64,000 nt of DNA, taken from Planctomycetaceae bacterium. GTDB lineage: Bacteria > Planctomycetota > Planctomycetia > Pirellulales > Pirellulaceae. Position 1 is the first letter of the stretch; each line of letters begins with the position of its first letter. Below, piece after piece: positions 1 to 8,310 of this stretch. The stretch is from assembly GCA_016794985.1 (NCBI GenBank), contig JAEUIQ010000066.1:20656-84655 (forward strand). The letters are read 5' to 3'. Below the pieces are notes generated by a model. The model was not told the DNA's origin, searched no databases, and saw only the letters and a list, made by a program, of their open reading frames with translations. A program made the position numbers and the translations under genes.

Positions 1-1662
1 TGGCGTGGACTTCAAACCAACGATACGGCGTTCCATCAAACACGATGGGAACGCTTTCAAAAACTGGCCGAACAAGATCCGAGTCGACCGGTACGCGGCG
101 TGGCCAACGAATGGCTGGCGCGCTTGGCCAAACTGGGCTCCTCCGAGCACGCGGCGGAAATTCGACAAGCTGCGTTGGATCGCTTGGTCGTCGAAGCCAC
201 GTCAGAAGAATCGACTTATTTTGATGCTGTCGAGCAATTGAACTTTCTGGTCCACAGCGAGCCCACGGCGGGCGAACTGGCAAAACATTGGAACCTGTTG
301 TCGCAGCTAAATCGTTCCGGTGAACCGAGAGTCGAATTCTACTTGCAGCGACTCTTGGACTCGCTTCCTCGACAACTGAATGTGATCGTCTTGGTGTCCG
401 ACGATCAACGTTGGGATTCGCTGGGCGTTGCGGGTAACCCCTTGATTCATACGCCGAACTTGGATCGATTGGCTGGGTCGGGTGTCTATTTCCCGGAGGC
501 ACGAGTCACGACTAGTATTTGTATGACTAGCCGCGCCTCCATCTTGACGGGACAATACATGTCCCGCCACGGAATTGACCGATTTGGCAAGGCGATCCCG
601 CCGACAGCTTTCCAGGAAAGCTATTGTGGAAAATTATCTGCGGCCGGTTATTGGACGGGGTTTGTGGGCAAGTACGGCGTCGGAGCGGCTCGACGTGAGG
701 ACTTTGATTTTCTTCGTAGCTACGAAAGCGCTCATTGGCTGAACCGGGATGGCCAACCGATCCATATCACGGAACAGAACCGACGCGATGCCATTGAGTT
801 TCTTCAGACAAGACCCAAGGATCGACCATTTCTATTGAATGTTTCGTTCTTTGCGGGACATGCCGAAGATGGGCACCCAGATCAATACCGTCCGCAGCCT
901 TGGAGTGAGGTTTTTTACCGCGATAAAGTGGTCCCGCCGGCAAAGTTTGCCGACCCGCGTTTCCTGAAGGCGCTTCCTCCATTTCTTTCCGACGCCAAGA
1001 ACGAAGGACGAGTTCGATTTGGCTGGCGGTTCGACACTGCTGAGAAGTACCAACGCTCCATGGTCAATTATTATCGCTTGTTGACCGAAATGGATGCGGC
1101 GGTGGGTGATGTGTTGGCAGAACTGCAAGCGCAAAACCTGGACGAAAACACGCTGGTCGTGTTCATCGGCGACAATGGTTACTTTCATGGCGATCGAGGC
1201 CTAGCGGACAAGTGGTATCCGTATGAACAAGCTCTCCGAGTGCCTTTGATCGTCTTTGACCCGCGATTGCCGAAATCGCGACGCGGGCAAAAGTACTCCA
1301 TTCAAGCGTTAAATATCGACGTCGCACCAACGGTGATCTCGGCAGCGAATCTGAAAGTTCCAGATCGAGTCCAAGGGGCTAACTTGAGCGACGTTTATCT
1401 GTTGTCGCCACCGGCGAATTGGCGCGAGAGCTTTTTTTATGAACATCCCACCATAACAAATCGCGAGCGAATCCCCGCATCCCAAGCGATTGTGAGTCGA
1501 GAATTCAAGTTGATTTCTTGGCCAGAGTGGGATTTCGAACAGCTTTTCGACTTGCGATCTAATGATGAAGAAATCGACAATTTGATCCATCGTCCCGAGT
1601 ATCTCGAGACCGCAACTCGACTGCGTCGAGAGTTGACTGAGCTCCGAGAGAAAGCTCGCTGA
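1..1662 (+). CDS. Sulfatase, 5' end outside window
   Basis: Formylglycine-dependent sulfatase of the alkaline phosphatase superfamily, expected to cleave sulfate esters. The reading frame is open to base 1, so the true start is probably upstream; a GTG at 100 is the first internal candidate. Counted from that GTG, the fold begins near residue 93 with the metal-binding segment LVSDDQRWDSLG. The FGly motif ICMTSRASILTG lies around residue 140; the third position is Thr rather than the usual Pro. VFIGDNGY is the second metal-binding segment. About 90 helical residues precede the catalytic domain and are not part of the family; their role is unclear. A C-terminal EQLFDLRSNDEEIDNL segment is typical. 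No signal peptide can be judged because the N-terminus is missing. The family assignment is firm; the substrate is unknown. Confidence 0.9.
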   Translation, partial: WRGLQTNDTAFHQTRWERFQKLAEQDPSRPVRGVANEWLARLAKLGSSEHAAEIRQAALDRLVVEATSEESTYFDAVEQLNFLVHSEPTAGELAKHWNLLSQLNRSGEPRVEFYLQRLLDSLPRQLNVIVLVSDDQRWDSLGVAGNPLIHTPNLDRLAGSGVYFPEARVTTSICMTSRASILTGQYMSRHGIDRFGKAIPPTAFQESYCGKLSAAGYWTGFVGKYGVGAARREDFDFLRSYESAHWLNRDGQPIHITEQNRRDAIEFLQTRPKDRPFLLNVSFFAGHAEDGHPDQYRPQPWSEVFYRDKVVPPAKFADPRFLKALPPFLSDAKNEGRVRFGWRFDTAEKYQRSMVNYYRLLTEMDAAVGDVLAELQAQNLDENTLVVFIGDNGYFHGDRGLADKWYPYEQALRVPLIVFDPRLPKSRRGQKYSIQALNIDVAPTVISAANLKVPDRVQGANLSDVYLLSPPANWRESFFYEHPTITNRERIPASQAIVSREFKLISWPEWDFEQLFDLRSNDEEIDNLIHRPEYLETATRLRRELTELREKAR

Positions 1663-1878
1663 TCGGGTGTTGGTGATCACGTCTTCAAGTGACCGCGGAT
1701 GAGCCAGGACAGCAAGCTTGGGCAAATGCGGCCAAATCCAACAACGCGAACTCAATCCGTTATTCGCGAGCGCCTTGTACAGTCCGCCCAAGACAATTAC
1801 CATCAAGACTGCCATCGAAACTTGGGGTGTTGTTTAGCAGATGGAAAACCGCCCCGTTCGTGACAAGAAAGTCTATTC

Positions 1879-3411
1879 ATGATGGTTCGAGTTGTTGCCT
1901 TGTGGTTCGTGATAGTTTTTTCTGTCTGCACTCCAACTCGCTTGGTTCTGGCCGAACATCCGGCCTCAAATGATTTTACAGTTGTCGTTTGCAATGTTGA
2001 GAATCTGTTTGACGCGGATGGCGTTTCTTTATTCGATGATTACAAGCCCGAAGTTTACCGACCAGCCCATTTGTTAACGAAACTTCAGAATCATGCGGAG
2101 ATATTAGCCAAGGTCAACGAGGGCAGGGGGCCAGACATCATTTTGTTCCAGGAATTGGAGGCCGATCAAACACCGGGTTCCCGGGAATTCGACTTCGAAG
2201 CATTTTCCAAAAAGTACTCGGATACAACGTTGGAGTCCATGCTGACCGGCGAGTTGTCAGCGGAAGTGAAAGATCTACCGGCTGCGGCATTCCTACTAAA
2301 ATCGTTGCAGGATCGCGGCTTAGGAAAGTATCATGTGGCTCTCGCCGAATACCGGCAAGATCCGACAGGTCGCGTGGTTGCCCATATTAATGCGACATTT
2401 TCACGATTCCCAATCCAGCAAGCTTCGACCCATCACACGGCTGGTGCACGCGGTATCTTGGAAGTGCAACACGAGGTCGGCGGCGCGAAGCTTTATACGT
2501 TCAACAATCATTGGAAGTCCGGTGCTTCCGACGCGGAATCGGAACGTATCCGCGAAGGCAACGCTGGAGAACTTCGCCGCCAATTGGATCGAGTCTTAGC
2601 CTCTGATCCAACGGCCGACGTCGTCATCGGTGGTGATTTCAATTCCCAATACAATCAAAGCGACTCGTACCCGGACATGCGCCGGACCGCCATTGAAAAC
2701 GTCCTGGGTTCGCAAGGTCACGAAGAGAAGATTCGTTCCGTAGATGGGCTGGTTTACAATCTGTGGTACGAATTGCCAGAATCGCAGCGTTTCAGTGACG
2801 TTTTTCAGGATCGTTGGGGAACGTTGATGCAAATGATGCTGACTCGTGGTGTGTATGACAATCAAGGGATTCAATACATTGACAACAGCTTTGAGGTCTT
2901 GATTCATGAGGGAGTCAATGCCCAAGCGGGAACCAAACTCCCGATTCGCTGGAACTCGATGGGTGACCGCGGGGCCGGTTTTTCTGATCACTTTCCGATC
3001 TCCGCCCGGTTTCGCCACGTCGGGACCAATTCCAAATCCGATTGGCTGGCGTTGTTGAATCCTAGTCAGGGTGAACGCGTCGCAACGCCGGTTCGAGCGG
3101 TCGATTTTGCGGCCGTACACTCCGCTCAGGTTACCGAGCTGCGAGAACTTTTGTCTGATAACGAAATTAGTGACCCTAAGAATCTAGGGCATGTATTCTT
3201 GGTCGAAGGCAAGATTTCTGGCGAGCGACCGCTGCGAATTCAAGTCTTCGAAAAGGAATACAATATCTGGGCGTTCGATGTTGAACTGAGGAAAAAGATC
3301 TACGAGCGTTTGAAAGTAGGAGATCGGGTCCGCTTCTTTGGCGAAGTTAGCACCCATGAGGGGCAATGGCAATTTGTCGTGCGTGACTTGAGTTGGCTAG
3401 ATAACAGCTAG
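1879..3411 (+). CDS. Secreted endonuclease/exonuclease/phosphatase family protein
   Basis: 510 residues. The N-terminus (tandem Met, then a hydrophobic stretch ending near LVLAEH) is a clear signal peptide, so the enzyme acts outside the cytoplasm. The EEP fold is visible: VVCNVENLF at the start, QELE (metal-binding Glu) after FILF-like strands, NNHWKSG, GGDFNS and the terminal SDHFPI catalytic His segment. The last ~100 residues form an extra OB-like beta domain (HVFLVEGKIS... VGDRVRFFGEVS...), which may bind nucleic acid. The substrate could be extracellular DNA or a phosphodiester; the sequence does not decide. The gene runs convergently into the next gene with 6 bp between stop codons. 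The start was chosen at the first ATG directly before the signal peptide. Confidence 0.85.
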   Translation: MMVRVVALWFVIVFSVCTPTRLVLAEHPASNDFTVVVCNVENLFDADGVSLFDDYKPEVYRPAHLLTKLQNHAEILAKVNEGRGPDIILFQELEADQTPGSREFDFEAFSKKYSDTTLESMLTGELSAEVKDLPAAAFLLKSLQDRGLGKYHVALAEYRQDPTGRVVAHINATFSRFPIQQASTHHTAGARGILEVQHEVGGAKLYTFNNHWKSGASDAESERIREGNAGELRRQLDRVLASDPTADVVIGGDFNSQYNQSDSYPDMRRTAIENVLGSQGHEEKIRSVDGLVYNLWYELPESQRFSDVFQDRWGTLMQMMLTRGVYDNQGIQYIDNSFEVLIHEGVNAQAGTKLPIRWNSMGDRGAGFSDHFPISARFRHVGTNSKSDWLALLNPSQGERVATPVRAVDFAAVHSAQVTELRELLSDNEISDPKNLGHVFLVEGKISGERPLRIQVFEKEYNIWAFDVELRKKIYERLKVGDRVRFFGEVSTHEGQWQFVVRDLSWLDNS

Positions 3412-3417
3412 ATGGTC

Positions 3418-6400
3418 TTATTGCTCGCTCAATTGATCCAACTCTGCTTGCAGGGACTCGATGCTCAGGGGGATTGGATCGATCAAGCTATCTGTCACGG
3501 ATGGTGTATGCCACGGAACAGAAATACGTTGCAAATCAACCTCTTGTTCCAATTGGATCAACCAAGCTGGGATTTCCAAGCCAACTCCCATGGGTTGTTT
3601 CGTCAACGATTCGGCCTCCTTTTCCAGTAATTCGAACGCTCCGACCGCGGCCGATCGATCCGCGTTGTGCATCGCTGGTTCAACCAACGAAAGCAAACGA
3701 TCGATTTGCAATGGTTGGACGAATCGTTCGCTGAGCCGATCAGCCACGGTTGGCATTCTCATCGAATACTTGGTTTGAAGCTTTTTCAATTCGCCCAAGT
3801 ATCGCTCAGCCTCTCCGTCCACACGATCCGAAAGCTGGCGCCGCCATCTTCCTGCGACGCCATTGACTTGGTTCTTAACCAGCACTTGATGGGCCCATAC
3901 GACGGGCTTGAGGTGCCACGCGACGCGATCGTATTTGGTTCGCAAACGCAAAAAGTCGAGGAACGTGTAGATCAGGTCGCCACGGTCGGATTGGGTTGTC
4001 GTACTGTTGTAATCCCGATACTCACTATAGTTTTCAAGGACCGCCTCCAGCACCAAACTCAAGTGTCTTCCGGCATCCGACAGGGAAATCTCGTGTTCCA
4101 AGTCATTCAAGAGTTCCAGATCCAACTCTTGACTGGACTCTTGCAATTGTTTTAGCCATGGCTCGACACCCTGATGCAAAATGGCTCGAACATTTCCAAT
4201 GTTGAGGAAATCCTGAGTGAAGATTTGACCTCCGTATCGTTTGATGAACTTTACCAACTGGTCCCAAGCGTCATTGTCCAACGCTCGTTCCAGCACACTC
4301 AGACGCAAAGTTCGACTATGGTTCAGCCAAGCGCTTAACATCGACTCGGTCAACTGTTCCAGTTGCCGAAACAAACGTTCTTCGGCAGAAGCACTGGCGC
4401 GTTTCTTGGACTTGCCCGATTTTTCTCTATTCCCGGCCGAAGCGGTGACTAACGCTTGAACCATGGAGCAGAACCCGTTGCGGAACATCTCGTCGTATTC
4501 CGTAATGGCCCCGAACCCAACATTATTCTTGCGTTCCATGGTACGGGCGGTTTTCAACAACTGCACCGTTGATTGAAATAGACCCAAGAGTGGCAAACTC
4601 GCCAAAGCTCTTTGAAAACACTGTTGACGCACGCGAGTCGCAATCAACTCGCCGGCATTCCCACCACGGCTCAACGGAACGTAGAGCAACGGTTGATTGG
4701 TCAAACCTCTTTGTAAGGACTCAAAATCCTGGGTGACCCAGTTTTCGTTGCGGGTTAGAATGCCCGCAAACAAACAAATCCATTCCGTCTCAGCGACCTT
4801 GGGATCGAACACTCCAAACGACTGATCGCCAACCAAGCATCTTAATCCATGTTGGACCGCGCGCAAGCCGATCACCGCCATTTGCATGTCGACATTCGTC
4901 GTAGTGATCCGCTCCATCAACGTTTCTTTGATCAGCCTCAAACGGTCGTATTCCATCAGCGCCGACACGTCGCCGCCTTTTGGCAAACGCATGTCTAAAA
5001 CTTGATGGAGCAACGCGGTCAGTCCCGTCTGATACTGAGCCGCTTGACCGATCCAACTGTCCAAAACGTCGCCACGTTTGCGGAGCAGTTGAATTTGTTC
5101 TTCGGCCAAGTCCGTCACAGCCGTTACCGGCAGCGGAATATGGGAAGCCTCAAACCACAAGATTGCTAAGGTGTTCAAAAAACTTAATCGATCGATAATG
5201 CGATCCGCTTCGGCCTCGAGCGCGTCCTGTTTGGACGTATCGGTCTCGTAGATCGGCCCCTCCACACCATCATCTGTCGAGTCCATATAAACCACGTCTT
5301 CGTAGGCCGCACCGAAGAGTTGTTCAGCTTCATCATCAGATTCTTCGTCGGCATCAAATTCGTCCCCGGAAGCGGTCGACGGATTCATCGGATTCGCAGG
5401 TCGGTTATTACCCCGGACGTTCGCGTCAAATTGCGGGACTTGCCAATACTGATCGGCGTTGACCTCCAGATAGTCGTAGAACTTGCGAATTTGTTGCCAA
5501 ACGGCTTCTCGTTGTTCGAACGAATTCGCATCGCTGTATTTTTCTTGCTGCAAGCCGAGCCAAGCCAAGACCAATTCATGGTACGAAGTTTCACCTTCGA
5601 CAAGGCCAATCTCAACGGCTTGGCTGAGCCAATGAATCAAAAGCGCCTGAGACGCAATCGTGTCTTTTCGTTCGAGGAGTGCGTCGATGACCAACTGATA
5701 CGCTTTCGGCGAATGGAAGATCGCCGCATGACGGGCCCAAAACCCCACATCCCCAGCCGCAGCGCCGGCTTGTTTCCAGAGACGCAGGGCTTCGGCGACC
5801 AACTCCGCCGCATTGAGCACCCTTGCCGCATCCACGGCTTGAAGTGAAGAAACTTCATGCGCTGCGAACTTGCGCCACCATTGCACCAAGTTCGCAAACC
5901 GCGATCGCACTTCAGCGAAAAAGCTAGGCTGATCCGCTACGGCGGTTTCCGCCAACAAGTGCGAATAAATGTCGAGCGTGTGTTCGACAATTCCAACCAG
6001 ATCGTCCGCACGGTGATCCGCCACCGAATTCTCCACGGCGGGGAACAACGGAAAGTTTCCATCGAAACCCAGGAGACACCAAGGGTCAATTAGTGCCCCG
6101 CAATCGATCCCACGATGCAAGGTTTCTTCAATCTTACGCAGATCATTCAAACATTCGGTCAATCGCCGTTGCAAACAATGGTCCGAGGCAGAAGTCAGCA
6201 AACAGTCGACTTGGCAAATCAATCGAGCGGACGTGACCGGCACGATCGCAGCCTGTCGCGCCGCCGCCTCGGCATAGCCCATCTTGGCGTAAATCTTCGA
6301 TAGCTGGACATGCTGAACTTGCGTGGCCCGCGACGCCGCTAACTCGGCATTCAAGTGCTGACGAACGCCACCAAACGGCTGGCGACGAACTTGCATTTCT

Positions 6401-7515
6401 TTCTCTAAATGTTCGCGGTGCTTCCCATGAACGGTATCAAGCAACCAGTCGTAATAGTCGTCGCGATAGTTCGCAATGATCGGCATCAAACTCGATAAAG
6501 TCGTGTTGGAGTCGTGACTATCGGGGCCGCTACCACTGACACCTGCACCCATCAAGATCGTACCGGCCAAAGTCCCAGCCACTTCCAATTCGGCCAGTTC
6601 TCGATCCAGTTCCGATTTATCGAATCGCTTCATCAGCGAATCCAAAATCATCTGATGAACGATAAATCGACAGTAATTTCCTTGGGGGTCGATTTGATCA
6701 GGGTCCCACAACCCGAAATGGTAATTGGGACGTTTGTTCACCGGATGATCAAAGTCGTAGGCTCGAATGTCCACTGCCAATTCTTGTAAATGGTTGGGAT
6801 CAAAGCAGGCATCCTGCTTGATTGCGTCGGGGACCCGTTTGAGCAATTCGAGACATTTGGCGATGATCGACTTCGCGGGTCCCGAAGCAACACCCGCCCC
6901 GCGGATGTACACGGGAACAGGCCGAAACCGCTCGTGGGGATAGCTCGCGTGTCGGACTTGCTCCAACGTTGCGATCGGGCGATATCCAACATAATCATTC
7001 AACCGCGCCAACACCGACTCGACACCGCGATCCGAATCCTTCAAGACTTCGTCGGGTGTTTGTGCGGCAACTTCAAAACACCGCCCCAAGAAGAAGGGCT
7101 GAAAAATTTGCTTCTCTCGGAGATGAAACAACAAATCGCGATGGAAGTGTCGATACGCGGGCAACAGCCGATCAAACACAAAATTGATAAGGTTTTGTGC
7201 CCGACTCGTATCCGAGAACGCCGGCAAGAGTTTCGATAGAACCTCGGTTCCATCCCATAGCAACCGTCGCGTCTCCCGCAGATTCGGAGCGGACAGGGGG
7301 ACGACATGATCGGAAGATGTACCGTCCGCCGCCGAGATCCAACCGCCGTCCGCAGCTGGCTCCTGGGCAGTCGACTGGTCGGCATAACAACACACTTGGT
7401 CAAGAGCGACGTAGAACTGCGGCTCGCAAGAGCTCGAAGAAAACGTCAGGTACCCCAAAACTCGTTCCAGAGGTGTTTGGAGTTCGGGAACCAAAAGTCG
7501 AATGTTGTCTTCCAC
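3418..7515 (-). CDS. Large helical protein of unknown function (1365 aa)
   Basis: I do not recognise this protein. It starts at GTG (7515), the first candidate after an in-frame stop nine codons upstream. It has no signal peptide and no membrane segment, so it is probably cytoplasmic. Most of the sequence looks alpha-helical, with stretches around residues 480-650 resembling TPR/HEAT-like helical pairs. An acidic, low-complexity linker (DEFDADEESDDEAEQLF) sits near residue 715, and a basic KSGKSKKRASASAEER stretch lies near residue 1030. No catalytic motif was found. Cysteines are scattered and do not form pairs suggestive of zinc binding. The 4.1-kb frame is uninterrupted and its codon usage matches the neighbours, so it is a real gene. 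It could be a scaffold or a planctomycete-specific structural protein. Confidence 0.8.
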   Translation of the reverse strand: MEDNIRLLVPELQTPLERVLGYLTFSSSSCEPQFYVALDQVCCYADQSTAQEPAADGGWISAADGTSSDHVVPLSAPNLRETRRLLWDGTEVLSKLLPAFSDTSRAQNLINFVFDRLLPAYRHFHRDLLFHLREKQIFQPFFLGRCFEVAAQTPDEVLKDSDRGVESVLARLNDYVGYRPIATLEQVRHASYPHERFRPVPVYIRGAGVASGPAKSIIAKCLELLKRVPDAIKQDACFDPNHLQELAVDIRAYDFDHPVNKRPNYHFGLWDPDQIDPQGNYCRFIVHQMILDSLMKRFDKSELDRELAELEVAGTLAGTILMGAGVSGSGPDSHDSNTTLSSLMPIIANYRDDYYDWLLDTVHGKHREHLEKEMQVRRQPFGGVRQHLNAELAASRATQVQHVQLSKIYAKMGYAEAAARQAAIVPVTSARLICQVDCLLTSASDHCLQRRLTECLNDLRKIEETLHRGIDCGALIDPWCLLGFDGNFPLFPAVENSVADHRADDLVGIVEHTLDIYSHLLAETAVADQPSFFAEVRSRFANLVQWWRKFAAHEVSSLQAVDAARVLNAAELVAEALRLWKQAGAAAGDVGFWARHAAIFHSPKAYQLVIDALLERKDTIASQALLIHWLSQAVEIGLVEGETSYHELVLAWLGLQQEKYSDANSFEQREAVWQQIRKFYDYLEVNADQYWQVPQFDANVRGNNRPANPMNPSTASGDEFDADEESDDEAEQLFGAAYEDVVYMDSTDDGVEGPIYETDTSKQDALEAEADRIIDRLSFLNTLAILWFEASHIPLPVTAVTDLAEEQIQLLRKRGDVLDSWIGQAAQYQTGLTALLHQVLDMRLPKGGDVSALMEYDRLRLIKETLMERITTTNVDMQMAVIGLRAVQHGLRCLVGDQSFGVFDPKVAETEWICLFAGILTRNENWVTQDFESLQRGLTNQPLLYVPLSRGGNAGELIATRVRQQCFQRALASLPLLGLFQSTVQLLKTARTMERKNNVGFGAITEYDEMFRNGFCSMVQALVTASAGNREKSGKSKKRASASAEERLFRQLEQLTESMLSAWLNHSRTLRLSVLERALDNDAWDQLVKFIKRYGGQIFTQDFLNIGNVRAILHQGVEPWLKQLQESSQELDLELLNDLEHEISLSDAGRHLSLVLEAVLENYSEYRDYNSTTTQSDRGDLIYTFLDFLRLRTKYDRVAWHLKPVVWAHQVLVKNQVNGVAGRWRRQLSDRVDGEAERYLGELKKLQTKYSMRMPTVADRLSERFVQPLQIDRLLSLVEPAMHNADRSAAVGAFELLEKEAESLTKQPMGVGLEIPAWLIQLEQEVDLQRISVPWHTPSVTDSLIDPIPLSIESLQAELDQLSEQ

Positions 7516-7636
7516 GCCGTTGACCCGGATTTTCCTGCTTCAAGAAACCCCAGCGGACCGGGCGACGTTTTCGCGAAACTCGCCGCGAGCTTCAACCGTC
7601 AACGGATCGTCCAATCCCCGCCATTTTGAGTCAGCC

Positions 7637-7654
7637 CCAAGACCTCCGTCTTGG
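7637..7654. repeat. Perfect 7-bp hairpin CCAAGAC-ctcc-GTCTTGG
   Basis: Two 7-bp complementary arms are separated by four bases. It lies between divergently transcribed genes and lacks a T-run, so it is unlikely to be a terminator. It may be a single extragenic palindromic element or a regulatory site. No second copy was noticed in the window. Confidence 0.4.
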
Positions 7655-8200
7655 CAACGAAAGTCCCACCGCGAGCGTCCGAATACGCAGCCAGACCACG
7701 AAGCCACAGCCAGCGCTCAAAATGCGCGTTTATGGTAAGAGTTGCCATGAAGTTGGTCTAGGACACGTCCAACGTCCCTCAAACGATCAGGCTGCTAAAG
7801 CGGCAATAATCAACCCAATCGTTAAAGCCGTCAAGATTGGTCGTGTGCGCCTGGGTCGCGTGCCCCAGGCAACCACATTTCCGACGGAGGCAGGACCGTC
7901 AAAGCCCGATTCCAAGCGACGTAATCGCGAAAAATAGACCGTTTCGAAAATCGGCGGATCGATGGCGGTGCGCGACGGTTTCCGAACAACCGGTGCTCCC
8001 TGCCATCACGTCCAAAACCCGGAAAGACCGGATAGATTCGGCGTTTCCCGTAATTCCAACGTCCTGAGGGCTGAGCCAAACAGCAGAAATGGACTGGCGG
8101 ACAACCGCTGCCATGATGCGGTCGGCAGAGCGACTTGGCGGCAATTTCGTTAACTGGATTCTTGGGATTTCGTGAATCTTTGGCGAAAACCGCTAAGGTT

Positions 8201-8213
8201 TACCGATTCGGTA
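8201..8213. promoter_or_regulatory. Short palindrome upstream of the PQQ-propeller gene
   Basis: TACCGA-T-TCGGTA, followed by an AT-rich run (GTAATTAAAATTAAG), about 100 bp before the start codon at 8311. The symmetry and position fit an operator or promoter region. This is an inference from sequence symmetry only. Confidence 0.25.
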
Positions 8214-8310
8214 ATTAAAATTAAGCTGAAGTATCGGTCCGCGGCGTGTCCAAGGTGCGGATCGATTTCGTCGTTCGCGTTATCGTTTCTTATCGAGAGT
8301 TCGAAAAGTC

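Larger units (their letters stand above)
7516..8310. other. Intergenic region between divergent genes
   Basis: 795 bp between the start of the 1365-aa gene and the PQQ-propeller gene. Short frames exist on both strands, but none shows recognisable protein features or a ribosome binding site. It holds a perfect hairpin at 7637-7654 and a short palindrome at 8201-8213, annotated separately. It must contain both divergent promoters, but no convincing -35/-10 pair was found. Confidence 0.6.

Noticed and set aside
7626..7937. Plus-strand frames in the 7516-8310 gap
   Set aside because: Several overlapping frames of similar length without protein-like composition or start signals.
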